From an uncultured beta proteobacterium (GTDB lineage Bacteria > Pseudomonadota > Gammaproteobacteria > Burkholderiales > Burkholderiaceae): a DNA stretch of 32,917 bases. Both the position numbers and the translations under genes were made by a program. Numbering within the stretch: the stretch's first letter is position 1; the number at the start of each line of letters is the position of its first letter. Below, one piece after another: positions 23,517-31,728 of this stretch. The notes below the pieces were generated by a model, which saw only the letters and a program-made list of their open reading frames with translations, was not told the origin of the DNA and ran no database searches. The stretch covers positions 1-32,917 of the forward strand of contig CAIMXN010000071.1 of NCBI GenBank assembly GCA_903845455.1. The letters run 5' to 3'.

Positions 23517-25913
23517 ATGAATAAGCCAAGTGATTTAAAGGGATTAGTCCTCGATCCTGTGACCAGTGACCAACGCTATATCGGCGTGAGCGAGCCTAGA
23601 CATAGTGCGCGTCGTCTGCTCGAAGGCCAAGGTACCTATATTGACGACATTAAGTTGCCCCGCATGGCCCATGTGGTCTATTGGCGATCACCGGTTGCGC
23701 ATATGAAGATTGGCAAGATTCATCGTGAGCATGCTCAAAAGATGCCTGGTGTATTGGCAGTAGTGGATGGCGCACAGATGGCACTGATTTGCAAACCATG
23801 GGTGGCGACCCTTAGTCACTTGGTTGGCATGAAATCAGCCCCGCAGCATGCCTTAGCGATAGATCGTGCATGCTGGCAAGGTGAACCAGTTGTAGCAGTG
23901 GTTGCAGAAACCCGTGCGCAAGCAGAAGACGCCTTGCAGCATATTGATGTTGAATGGGAAGAATTGCCAGCAGTAGTTTCCATGGAGACTGCCCTAGATC
24001 CTGCAACTCCTTTAATACATCCTGAACTGGGTGACAACCTTTGCTTTAGCCGCACCCTTGATGTGGGGCAGGTAGATGAAGTATTTGCAAAGGCTGACGT
24101 GGTTGCAGAAGCTACCTTTGGCTTTGGTCGTCACACGGGAGTAACGCTAGAACCCCGTTGTCAAATTGCAGATTACAACCCGGGAGATAAGCGTTTAACG
24201 GTATATCACTCCCAACAGGCGCCGCACATGATGCAAGATTTATATTGCCGTCAGTTTGGTTTGTCAGAGTCTGAAGTGCATGTGCTTTGTAAGGACGTGG
24301 GTGGTTCTTTTGGTATTAAGGTTCACGCATATCCGGATGACTTTGCTACGGTTGGGCTGGCGATCATGCTAGAGCGCCCAGTGAAGTTTGTGGCAGATCG
24401 CTTGGAATCATTTACAAGTGATATTCATGCGCGTGAGCATCGTATTAAAGGCCGTATTGCGGCGAATAAAGCAGGTGATATTTTGGCCTTTGAGATCGAT
24501 GATCTTACTGCTATCGGTCCATATTCCATGTTTCCAAGAACCAGCGCAATCGAGGGTAATCAAGTCGTCAATTTGGTTGGTGGCCCTTACAAGCATCAGC
24601 ATTACCGCGCCAATTTAAATGTAGTCTTTCAGAATAAAACGCCCACCTGTCAGTATCGCGGTGTCGGTCATCCTATTGCTTGCGCTGTTACTGAAGGTTT
24701 AGTTGATTTAGCTGCTCAGAAACTCAACATGGATCCACTAGAGTTTCGTAAACGTAATGTGATCCCAGATGATGCCTATCCTTGTGCTGGTGCTTCAGGA
24801 ATTAAATTGGAAGTGTTGTCACACGAACAATGTTTGCGCACGATTGAGAAGATGATGGACTATCCGGCATTGCGCAAAGAGCAGACTGAGCTACGGAAGC
24901 AGGGCATCTATCGGGGCATTGGTTTTGCTACCTTGATTGAGTTAACGAATCCAAGCCCGGCTTTTTATGGTGTTGGTGGTGCCCGCATTGCTTCTCAAGA
25001 TGGTGCTTCTGCACGCTTAGATCCAAGTGGGGTGGTATCTATTTTGATTGGAGTTGGTGAGCAAGGGCAGGGTACTGAAGGTATTTATGCTCAGATTGCT
25101 GCTGATGCTGTTGGCATTGCAATTAAAGATGTCCGGATTGTCACTGGCGATACTGACGTAACACCTTATGGTGGTGGCACCTGGGCCTCACGTGGCGCAG
25201 GTATTGGTGGTGAAGCGGTCCTGCTTGCTTGTCAGGCCTTGCAAGAGAATATTTTGAAATTGGCTGGGGCGATCTTAAAGCGAGAGTCAGCCGAATTGTT
25301 TGTACGCCGTAGTCATGTCCTTGATAAAGCAACGGGTGAGCAGTTATTGCCTTTTAGTGAGATTGGTCGCATTGGTTATTTCAGAACCGATACTTTACCG
25401 TCTGGATTTTCGGTGGATTTAATGGTGACACGCCACTACACGCAGAAAGATTATCCATTTATTTTTACCAATGGGGTGCAAGCTTCTTATATTGAGTTAG
25501 ATCCAGATACTGGTTTTGTAAAGCTCTTAAAACATTGGGCGGTTGAGGACTGTGGACGGGTTTTAAATCCTATGCTGGTTGACGAACAAGTACGCGGCGC
25601 TATTGTTCAGGGTATTGGAGGCGCTCTATTCGAAGAGTGTCTGTACGATGAGAGTGGCTTACTTCGCAATGGCAGCATGGCGGATTATTTAGTACCCATG
25701 GCAAATGAAATGCCAGATATCGAGGTGGCACACGTTCAGACTCCGACACAATCATCGAAGCTCGGTGCAAAGGGTGCAGGGGAGGCTGGCACTGCTGGAG
25801 CTCCTGGGGCTGTAATGAACGCCATCAATGATGCGTTGATACCGTTTGATGCGACCGTCTTTGATCAACCCATTACAGGCGAAAAGATTCTCCGAGCATT
25901 GGGAAAGATTTAG
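23517..25913 (+). CDS. Molybdenum hydroxylase Mo-binding (L) subunit
   Basis: 798 residues, xanthine-dehydrogenase-family large subunit. Features: RRLLEGQGTYIDDIKLP at the N-terminus, VCKDVGGSFGIKVHAY-like first molybdopterin contact (CKDVGGSFGIK), GEQGQGTEGIYAQIAADAVGI (Gln of the GQG motif) and AKGAGEAGTAGAPGAV with the catalytic Glu. The active-site loop reads CQYRGVGHP, not the AYRGAGR-type loop of form II CO dehydrogenases nor the AYxCSFR loop of true CO dehydrogenase. It is therefore unlikely to oxidise CO and more likely hydroxylates a ring or carbonyl carbon using water; substrate unknown. Confidence 0.9.
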   Translation: MNKPSDLKGLVLDPVTSDQRYIGVSEPRHSARRLLEGQGTYIDDIKLPRMAHVVYWRSPVAHMKIGKIHREHAQKMPGVLAVVDGAQMALICKPWVATLSHLVGMKSAPQHALAIDRACWQGEPVVAVVAETRAQAEDALQHIDVEWEELPAVVSMETALDPATPLIHPELGDNLCFSRTLDVGQVDEVFAKADVVAEATFGFGRHTGVTLEPRCQIADYNPGDKRLTVYHSQQAPHMMQDLYCRQFGLSESEVHVLCKDVGGSFGIKVHAYPDDFATVGLAIMLERPVKFVADRLESFTSDIHAREHRIKGRIAANKAGDILAFEIDDLTAIGPYSMFPRTSAIEGNQVVNLVGGPYKHQHYRANLNVVFQNKTPTCQYRGVGHPIACAVTEGLVDLAAQKLNMDPLEFRKRNVIPDDAYPCAGASGIKLEVLSHEQCLRTIEKMMDYPALRKEQTELRKQGIYRGIGFATLIELTNPSPAFYGVGGARIASQDGASARLDPSGVVSILIGVGEQGQGTEGIYAQIAADAVGIAIKDVRIVTGDTDVTPYGGGTWASRGAGIGGEAVLLACQALQENILKLAGAILKRESAELFVRRSHVLDKATGEQLLPFSEIGRIGYFRTDTLPSGFSVDLMVTRHYTQKDYPFIFTNGVQASYIELDPDTGFVKLLKHWAVEDCGRVLNPMLVDEQVRGAIVQGIGGALFEECLYDESGLLRNGSMADYLVPMANEMPDIEVAHVQTPTQSSKLGAKGAGEAGTAGAPGAVMNAINDALIPFDATVFDQPITGEKILRALGKI

Positions 25914-25972
25914 GGGCGACTAGTAAAGCACTTCTCTTACTCAAGGTAGCAAGAGTTTAAGTATTCGGTGGC

Positions 25973-26048
25973 AATCACTGAATCTATTACTCTCTATTGT
26001 CAAGATTGAGAGTATTTGCGAGGATCTGACAGTAGTCTGGATTAGATT
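25973..26048 (+). promoter_or_regulatory. Shared promoter-like element, copy 1 (before DUF4239 gene)
   Basis: The element comprises AATCACT (25973-25979), TCTATT (25983-25988), CTCTC (25990-25994), TTGAGAG (26006-26012) with TTGCGAGGA after it, and TAGATT (26043-26048) exactly 37 bp from the TTGAGAG start. CTCTC and GAGAG form a dyad. The hexamer sits 25 bp before ATG 26074, fitting a -10 with a short leader. The rest of the 160-bp gap (25914-26073) holds no gene. Confidence 0.6.
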
Positions 26049-26073
26049 GTTTCTGCTCAAGGTAAACATCACT

Positions 26074-26859
26074 ATGACTGCTACTATTCTCAATTTTTCA
26101 GCATTTACTCTCCTCCTACTCGTAATGATTCTCTTCATTCTTACGGGGCTAGTCATGTTATTTGTGGTGCAGAAATATTTTACTAAGCTGCATTTTTCAG
26201 GTCATGCTGAATTTGGTGAAATATTTGGCAATACGATCAGTATTATTTTTGGTTTTATCTTAGCCTTTATTACGATCTCAGTTTGGCAAAGTTACAATAA
26301 TGTAAGCGATACCCTTTCCAAAGAAGCCAATACCTTATTTAATATCTATCGAACAATTGAGGCTTATCCACCCGAGATTCGGGATGCTGGCAAAAAGCAA
26401 TTAATCATTTATGTGCATGAAGTCATTAATACCGAATGGGACTCACTAGCCAAGAGTCAATATGATCTGCGTGCATACAAAGCCCTCATGTCTTTTCATG
26501 ACTTAATCATTCACTTTGTACCAAAAAACAATGGTGAGATTGCCGCTCACCAAGAAGAGCTGAGGTTGCTGTCTAGTTATCGAGAGTTACGAAGGAATCG
26601 TGTTGAAAGTGCAAAATCGTTAATTGATCAACCTATGTGGATTGCATTGATTGCCAGTGCTGTCTTATTTTTATTCTTCTCTTCTCTATTTAAGATGAGG
26701 AGCCTGCGCATACATGCAACGATGATCACATTATTATCAATCTCGATTAGCTTAATTTTCTATTTACTACTTATTTATAACAATCCATTTATTGGTCCAA
26801 GCGCGCTTCAACCTGAACCTTTTCAAAAATTGCTTGATTATTACTGGCTGAAAACTTAA
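26074..26859 (+). CDS. DUF4239-type membrane protein
   Basis: 261 residues: an N-terminal helix (about 7-32), a second (NTISIIFGFILAFITISVW) preceded by GHAEFGEIFGN, a long soluble helical loop (SDTLSKEANTLFNIYRTIEAYPPEIRDAGKKQL), then two C-terminal helices. This layout matches the DUF4239 / bestrophin-like family, whose function is not established. ATG 26074 is chosen with AAGG at 26059-26062; a TTG-initiated longer frame would overlap the promoter hexamer. It carries copy 1 of the shared element and is the only gene on the plus strand between the hydroxylase and the minus-strand export operon. Confidence 0.72.
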   Translation: MTATILNFSAFTLLLLVMILFILTGLVMLFVVQKYFTKLHFSGHAEFGEIFGNTISIIFGFILAFITISVWQSYNNVSDTLSKEANTLFNIYRTIEAYPPEIRDAGKKQLIIYVHEVINTEWDSLAKSQYDLRAYKALMSFHDLIIHFVPKNNGEIAAHQEELRLLSSYRELRRNRVESAKSLIDQPMWIALIASAVLFLFFSSLFKMRSLRIHATMITLLSISISLIFYLLLIYNNPFIGPSALQPEPFQKLLDYYWLKT

Positions 26860-26949
26860 AAAAGTAAAGATCTCAAAATAACTCAATCTGCACTTAGCTG
26901 ATCACTCAAACTAGTCAAAAGAAGACGCTCAAGGTGCTCTTTAGTCGCC

Positions 26950-28353
26950 TCATTTTTCTGCTGAACCACCCAGCGCTAAATATAAATTAACACGCTGAGT
27001 AAGAGCATCCACTTTCCCTTGGCGCCAACTGATTTCACTAGTATTGGTTTTCATGATTTGCTGCTGCACCTGGCGTTGATCAATACGGCCAATCTGTAAT
27101 TCAGCATCCGTGTTTCGCATGATGCGTTTTTGCTCCTGAAGCTGTATTTCAAGTTGTTTACTCCGCTCGCGCCAGTTTGCTTCTCCAGATAATGCATTTT
27201 CAACATCATTAAACGCTGTCAAGACGGTTTTTCCGTAATTCGCTAAAGCCGCTTGTGCCTCAGCATTTTGATAAGCAATTTGCGCTTCGATGGTACCCCC
27301 TTGAAAAAGGGGGATAGCAGCATTAGCACCTAGCCCAAAGCTGGTGTTGGCTCCATTAATGAGGCTAAATATTTGGCTGTTGATGTATCCGAACCCAGCA
27401 GTCAGACTGATTTTCGGGAGTCTAGCTAGGCGCTTTTCATCGGCAAGATAGAAGGCGCTGTTTACCCTGGCTTCGGCAGCTATAACATCAGGCCTACGTT
27501 CTAGTAAGTCTGCAGGCAAGCCTGCGCTCACTGGGGCAGGGAGTGTTGGCAGGTCCGTAGTTTTGAGAGCTTGCGCTTTTGGATAACGGCCTACTAAAAC
27601 CTCAACGGCACGCAGTGCTTGATCTCTAGTCTGTGCTGCATTGAGAGCGGCATCTTTACTTTGGGCTGCGCTAATGACAGCCGCAGAGACTTCTGCCGGC
27701 GAAGATGCACCAATTCTTTCCCGAGCCTGCATCAGCTCGGCATATTTATTAGCGGCTAGTGCATTCTGATTTGCCAAGTTTGCTTGCTCTTGTAGATTGC
27801 GTGCCAGCCAGACAGATTTTGTGAGGGTAGCTATTAAAGAGAGGCGCGCTGCATCCTGATCTGCATTGATGGCTTTAGCATTTTGTTCTGCGCCTGCTAC
27901 AGAGGTTCTTACTCTTCCCCATAGATCTAATTCCCAATTAGCCCCAATGTAGTAGCCTGTTAGCCCCGAGCCATTAGAGCCCGATTTGCCACCGACATTA
28001 CCAATGGCATTTACTCCAGGATATTGCGCACCACCTGCGGCATCAATGAGTGACTCAGATTGACTACGTCTCGCAGCCATGACACGTATATCAGGATTAT
28101 TCTTGAGGGCTTCAGCAACCAATTCATTTAGTTCTGTGTCATTAAATTGTTTGAGCCAGCCATCATCAACTTGTGGTCCGTTAACATTCGTATTAACTGT
28201 AAATTGGCTTGGTATGGCAGCGCTTGGCAAAGACTTTTCTGTGAGCTCTTTACTAGTTTGAACCTTGCTAATCATGCAGGCATCAAGCAACATAGCAGCT
28301 AACAAGGCGTTCACCATCAAAGTGAAGCGGGTGGTCGTGATATTTTTGAACAT
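26950..28353 (-). CDS. NodT-family outer membrane efflux lipoprotein
   Basis: 467 residues with a lipobox ending LLDAC (Cys26) and the duplicated TolC-type helical pattern: DDGWLKQFNDTELNELVAEALKNNPDIRVMAARR, GLPADLLERRPDVIAAEARVNSA and FQGGTIEAQIAYQNAEAQAALANYGKTVLTAFNDVENAL. It forms the outer membrane duct of a tripartite pump. The start ATG 28353 overlaps the stop of the HlyD gene (TGATG), so it is translationally coupled as the last gene of a DUF3302-HlyD-NodT operon. No inner-membrane RND or MFS pump is encoded here. Confidence 0.88.
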   Translation of the reverse strand: MFKNITTTRFTLMVNALLAAMLLDACMISKVQTSKELTEKSLPSAAIPSQFTVNTNVNGPQVDDGWLKQFNDTELNELVAEALKNNPDIRVMAARRSQSESLIDAAGGAQYPGVNAIGNVGGKSGSNGSGLTGYYIGANWELDLWGRVRTSVAGAEQNAKAINADQDAARLSLIATLTKSVWLARNLQEQANLANQNALAANKYAELMQARERIGASSPAEVSAAVISAAQSKDAALNAAQTRDQALRAVEVLVGRYPKAQALKTTDLPTLPAPVSAGLPADLLERRPDVIAAEARVNSAFYLADEKRLARLPKISLTAGFGYINSQIFSLINGANTSFGLGANAAIPLFQGGTIEAQIAYQNAEAQAALANYGKTVLTAFNDVENALSGEANWRERSKQLEIQLQEQKRIMRNTDAELQIGRIDQRQVQQQIMKTNTSEISWRQGKVDALTQRVNLYLALGGSAEK

Positions 28354-29309
28354 CAATGCAGCTTAGGAATAATGTAGTTTAGTTTTGTACTAATACGTAG
28401 CATCACCTTACGAATAATGTGCAAAAACGCTAGATGATCTGTATACACTGCGCCATCGCCCACAGCTCCTGCTGGTAATAGCAACTCTGCATGACGATCA
28501 TCCATAACAAGTTTGACTGCAAAGCGGTTTGGAGTGATGTCTCTTAGGCCAGTGGTTGGTAAAGTCCCGCTCGCATTGAGTTGTCCTTGACCCTCAGCCA
28601 GAATGATTGACTCCACTTTAGCTTTGAGGATATTTCCTGGAAAGCTGGGAACATAGAACTCAGCTTCATTGCCAACTTCTATCTGGTGTAATTCATTTTG
28701 ATAGAAGAGGGCATAAATTTGCGGAGTATCTTCCATGAAAGTCATTACTGAGGCAATCGGAAAAGCTGCTACAAATGCACCAGGACGAAGTTGTACATTC
28801 ACTATGATGCCATCATTGGGAGCGCGCACGATAGTTTGGTCTAGATCATATTGCAAGCTTAGATTCTGCTCGCTCAACTCAGCCAGATCAGCTTCAGCTT
28901 TTTCTAGATCAAAGCGACTTCCTGCACCACTTTTAACGAGCGCTTGGTTTTCTTGAACCCGTAATTTCGCTAACTTGAGTTTGGCACTTACTGAGTTCAC
29001 TGCTGCCTTGTATTGAGTGGGGTCAATTTTAAAAAGAACATCCCCCTTTTTAACCCGTTGATTAACAGTGACCGGTACCTCTGTAACGCGACCTTTCACT
29101 TGACTCACAATCCCAACGGAGTTCCGAATGACTAGTACATTGCTAGAGGAAGGTGAAAAAATATTCAGAAGCAAGATCAAGGTGATCATGCCCACAACGG
29201 GGATAGTGAAAACAATAACCTTGGCAACAGTATTCCAGGGTAGCAGTTTGTACTTAAAGAAGATGAGCCAGACGATGCCGGCATAGATGCCGAGTATTAG
29301 CGCTTCCAT
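28353..29309 (-). CDS. HlyD-family membrane fusion protein
   Basis: 318 residues: two closely spaced N-terminal hydrophobic segments (residues 1-20 and 28-52), then a barrel-sandwich/lipoyl-type half (VSQVKGRVTEVPVTVNQRVKKGDVLFKIDP), a short coiled coil (KLAKLRVQENQALVKSGAGSRFDLEKAEADLAEL) and the returning lipoyl half (TIVRAPNDGIIVNVQLRPGAFV). It resembles the E. coli YiaV/YibH type. It links an inner-membrane partner to the NodT duct. Two bases separate it from the DUF3302 gene. Confidence 0.85.
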   Translation of the reverse strand: MEALILGIYAGIVWLIFFKYKLLPWNTVAKVIVFTIPVVGMITLILLLNIFSPSSSNVLVIRNSVGIVSQVKGRVTEVPVTVNQRVKKGDVLFKIDPTQYKAAVNSVSAKLKLAKLRVQENQALVKSGAGSRFDLEKAEADLAELSEQNLSLQYDLDQTIVRAPNDGIIVNVQLRPGAFVAAFPIASVMTFMEDTPQIYALFYQNELHQIEVGNEAEFYVPSFPGNILKAKVESIILAEGQGQLNASGTLPTTGLRDITPNRFAVKLVMDDRHAELLLPAGAVGDGAVYTDHLAFLHIIRKVMLRISTKLNYIIPKLH

Positions 29310-29311
29310 CC

Positions 29312-29707
29312 TTATTTCACCCCATCTTGCATTTGTGTTCCTGCTTGCTTGTCTTTTTCGAGCGGCTCATATTTATCGCTCCCATAAGCAAGTTTGTACA
29401 TGGTTGGCCGGGTATATGCCCAAAGATAGGCAAAGGGCCAAAGTAGGCCTCCCACAAAAAGTGAGAGGATACAAAGCGCATGTATGGCATCTCTTTGGGG
29501 GTGTTCCCGACGCTTAGCGATGGTGTCGGGAAGAATATGGACATACCAAAAAGCTGCAATCAGGCCCACGGGCATTACGATGAGCACAAACCAAGAGAGC
29601 AGATTGGCAAAGTCGTCGATAAGATCAGGTGGTAGAAATGAAGCTCTTGCTAGGCTTGGTATGACCGCTAAAACAAGAAAAATAGGGGTAAAAAAGGTCT
29701 TTTTCAT
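29312..29707 (-). CDS. DUF3302 (YiaW-like) small membrane protein
   Basis: 131 residues from ATG 29707, chosen because GAGG lies upstream and the product then starts with a signal-like MKKTFFTPIFLVLAVIPSLARAS; the ATG at 29740 has no Shine-Dalgarno. Two further helices follow (FANLLSWFVLIVMPVGLIAAFWYV and ALCILSLFVGGLLWPFAYLWAY). DUF3302 proteins are paired with HlyD-type fusion proteins (YiaW-YiaV in E. coli), exactly as here; the function is unknown, possibly a small accessory inner-membrane subunit. Confidence 0.75.
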   Translation of the reverse strand: MKKTFFTPIFLVLAVIPSLARASFLPPDLIDDFANLLSWFVLIVMPVGLIAAFWYVHILPDTIAKRREHPQRDAIHALCILSLFVGGLLWPFAYLWAYTRPTMYKLAYGSDKYEPLEKDKQAGTQMQDGVK

Positions 29708-29969
29708 CAAATGTGGCCTCAGCTTGCGGGGTATATCCATTTTAATAATTGGCTCATCAAAAGAAGGGTAATTATTCCAATCCCCTTTTTCGTACTGAAA
29801 TTTATCACAGATTGACTGCGTCAGTAGCTTGTATGGAAATCCCTAATGTTTGTGCTGATGGTCTTAATACTTATGTGGTAAAAAATAGGATTAGCAGTCA
29901 TCAATTCTAGATTTAACTTAAAGTAGTACGGCATTTCTTTCCCGGATTTTTAAAATAATAAGGAGCATC

Positions 29970-30569
29970 ATGAAAAAAATTATTCTTCCTATCACTACTG
30001 CTATGCTTGTATTGCCATGTTTAGCTATGGCTCAAAATGCACCTCAAGGTGCCACAATCGTAGCCAAAGCGCCAGGTGAAGTTGCTGTAGCTGATGCTAT
30101 GCAAATTCAAGGCAAAATCAAATTAATTGATAAGCAAAATCGTAGCGTAGTAGTTGTGGGTCCACAAGGTAATGAGGTTGCACTTACCTTAGGGCCACAA
30201 AGCAGAAATTTCGACCAAATTAAAGTGGGTGATTTGGTAACGCTTACCTATGTTCAAGCCTTGGCTTTAGACCTGCATAAGTCAGTTAATGGCGGTAAGC
30301 TGGGTCAACCCATTGTTTCTGAGCAAGCAGTGCGTGCTGCTCCTGGCAATAAACCAGCTGGCGCAGTTGAAAGAACGGTGAGTCTGACTGCCAATGTTAT
30401 GAAAGTTGATCAAAAAAATCAAATCGTTACTTTAAAAGGACCTAATCGTACGGTCGAGCTTAAGGTGAAGGATCCTGCAATCCTGCAGAAGGTTAAAGTA
30501 GGCGATCAAGTCGACGCTACCTTTACTGAGGCAATCGCTATTGAAGTTACTGCTGCTCCAGCAAAATAA
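29970..30569 (+). CDS. Periplasmic protein with two tandem small beta-domains
   Basis: 199 residues with a signal peptide (MKKIILPITT...LAMA then QN). Residues about 46-101 and 139-193 are an internal duplication: GKIKLIDKQNRSVVVVGPQGNEVALTL and ANVMKVDQKNQIVTLKGPNRTVELKV, each followed by IKVGDLVTLTYVQALAL or VKVGDQVDATFTEAIAIEV. The alternating hydrophobic pattern suggests small beta-barrels (OB-like). No cysteines or histidine clusters argue for metal binding. AAGGAG precedes ATG 29970. The 262-bp gap upstream (29708-29969) contains no gene and no copy of the shared promoter element. I recognise no named family. Confidence 0.72.
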   Translation: MKKIILPITTAMLVLPCLAMAQNAPQGATIVAKAPGEVAVADAMQIQGKIKLIDKQNRSVVVVGPQGNEVALTLGPQSRNFDQIKVGDLVTLTYVQALALDLHKSVNGGKLGQPIVSEQAVRAAPGNKPAGAVERTVSLTANVMKVDQKNQIVTLKGPNRTVELKVKDPAILQKVKVGDQVDATFTEAIAIEVTAAPAK

Positions 30570-30582
30570 AGTATTTCAATAA

Positions 30583-30613
30583 AAATGGCCCGATGTAAAT
30601 CATCGGGCCATTT
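30583..30613. terminator. Bidirectional intrinsic terminator
   Basis: AAATGGCCCGATG (30583-30595) and CATCGGGCCATTT (30601-30613) form a perfect 13-bp stem with a TAAAT loop, between the convergent genes ending at 30569 (+) and 30634 (-). On the minus strand the stem runs into TTTTTATT; on the plus strand only a TTT follows, so it should work better for the minus-strand EF-hand gene. Confidence 0.88.
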
Positions 30614-30633
30614 GAAGTCCTTAGATTAGTGAC

Positions 30634-30921
30634 TTATTCCCACTTGCCACCACCGGTAGAGTAACCAGCGGCCAAGGCTGCAATGAATTCGCTCTGAGAT
30701 ATAGAGCCATCGCCATTAACGTCAATCTTTTTAAATGTCTTATCCGACATTCCGGCTGCCTTAGCCTCTGCTGCAGTAATGGTGCCACTACCATCTTTAT
30801 CGATAGCGTTAAATTGCGCAATTGCAGCTGCAGCTTTTGGATCTACAGCTGGCTTTTGCTGTGCAAAGCCAGTAATCGGTAATAAACACAATAAGACTGT
30901 TGCGATCTTGATGAATTTCAT
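30634..30921 (-). CDS. Secreted EF-hand protein A
   Basis: 95 residues: signal peptide (MKFIKIATVLLCLLPITGFA then QQ) and two canonical calcium loops, Asp41-Glu52 (DKDGSGTITAAE) and Asp67-Glu78 (DVNGDGSISQSE). The loops start 26 residues apart, joined by AKAAGMSDKTFKK. It is likely a periplasmic Ca2+-binding protein. It is a paralog of the two EF-hand proteins downstream on the other strand, sharing the AEAK..G.SD..F linker and the same spacing. Role unknown: calcium buffering or sensing in the envelope is a guess. Confidence 0.82.
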   Translation of the reverse strand: MKFIKIATVLLCLLPITGFAQQKPAVDPKAAAAIAQFNAIDKDGSGTITAAEAKAAGMSDKTFKKIDVNGDGSISQSEFIAALAAGYSTGGGKWE

Positions 30922-31345
30922 TTTTTGTCTTCCAGTTAATTATTTTTAAAACCCTTAAGAGGGATGCACCACAAGCGCAGCTAACATCAAAATAACAGAA
31001 GTAACTTCCGCAATAGAATGCCAACTAATCAATAGCAGTCATTTGTAGCCATTACCCCTTTTTTTAATTAGGGTTTTCACTATCTGGGAGTAGTCAAAGC
31101 ATATCCCTGAGCTTAAATCCTTTTCTATGCTCTATATTTAGAGGATTGAGAGCTATTGCGAGAATCTGGCAGTAGGCTGTTTTACATTCGTTTAAAGCTT
31201 ACTTTGTTGTTTATGAAGGGTACTCAACAAGGATGGGTAGAGTTCCCCAGCGCATTTAACAGCAGTTTGCAGATTCCATCTGATTTTTAAGATATTTGGG
31301 GTCAAGTGATTTTAAGATTTTAATTACATCATTAGGAGAAATATC
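30922..31345. other. 424-bp intergenic region between divergent genes
   Basis: No convincing gene. It holds the upstream region of the minus-strand EF-hand gene and, toward the plus strand, copy 2 of the shared promoter element (31124-31188) followed by a leader of about 150 bases. On the minus strand CTATTGCGGAAGTT (31005-31018 complement) recalls the core of the element (CTATTGCGAGGAATT) but lacks TTGAGAG and a correctly placed hexamer. Confidence 0.5.
31124..31188 (+). promoter_or_regulatory. Shared promoter-like element, copy 2
   Basis: TCTAT (31124-31128) and CTCT (31130-31133) precede TTGAGAG (31146-31152), then CTATTGCGAG, and TACATT (31183-31188) exactly 37 bp from the TTGAGAG start. 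From 31146 to 31180 it matches copy 1 closely, including TCTG.CAGTAG.CTG. The next plus-strand gene starts at 31346, so the leader would be about 150 bases. Confidence 0.6.
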
Positions 31346-31657
31346 GTGAATATCAATTCTGGTATCAATCAGTTGAATAACAAATTCGCTACATACGTCA
31401 CTATTGGCTTTGGAACAATGTGGTGCCTCTACGTCTTTCTAGTCTTTTCACTTTTGCCAATTTTTGCCCCGCAGTTGGAACATGTTGCCTTATATATCAG
31501 TAATTGTGTTCAGCTAGTTGCCTTGCCAGCGCTCATGGTTGGCAATGCGATTTTAGCCAAAGGAGCAGCAGAACAAGCTGAACAAGATCACAATGTGCTC
31601 AAAGAATTATTGGACGATATGCGCGAAGAGTTGGTGATATTAAAAAAACTAACTTGA
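31346..31657 (+). CDS. Small two-helix membrane protein with C-terminal coiled coil
   Basis: 103 residues starting at GTG 31346 with AGGAGA just upstream. Two hydrophobic segments (about 17-40 and 47-69), the second containing ISNCVQLVALPALMVGNAILAKG, then a charged, heptad-like tail (AAEQAEQDHNVLKELLDDMREELVILKK) likely to form a coiled coil in the cytoplasm. No named family recognised. It lies downstream of copy 2 of the shared element and 71 bp before the membrane-anchored EF-hand gene, so the two may be co-transcribed. Confidence 0.7.
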   Translation: MNINSGINQLNNKFATYVTIGFGTMWCLYVFLVFSLLPIFAPQLEHVALYISNCVQLVALPALMVGNAILAKGAAEQAEQDHNVLKELLDDMREELVILKKLT

Positions 31658-31728
31658 ACTTTAAATTCACTGAACAGTCATCACACAAATCAGAATAGTT
31701 TTCTCCTAAAAGAGATATAAAAGGAACT

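Noticed and set aside
23517..25913. Calling the Mo hydroxylase a CO dehydrogenase (coxL)
   Set aside because: The active-site loop is CQYRGVGHP and lacks the AYxCSFR signature of true CO dehydrogenase; only the family membership is supported.
27636..27650. ATTGAGAG in the NodT-type gene
   Set aside because: Coding sequence on the opposite strand, followed by unrelated bases; not a copy of the element.
30405..30425. TTGATCAAAAAAATCAA as a second FNR-like site
   Set aside because: The half-sites are seven bases apart instead of four and the match lies inside a coding region.
31005..31018. CTATTGCGGAAGTT on the minus strand as a fifth copy of the shared promoter element, serving EF-hand gene A
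   Set aside because: It matches only the inner core. TTGAGAG is missing and no TANATT hexamer sits at the right distance, so it is at best a degenerate remnant.
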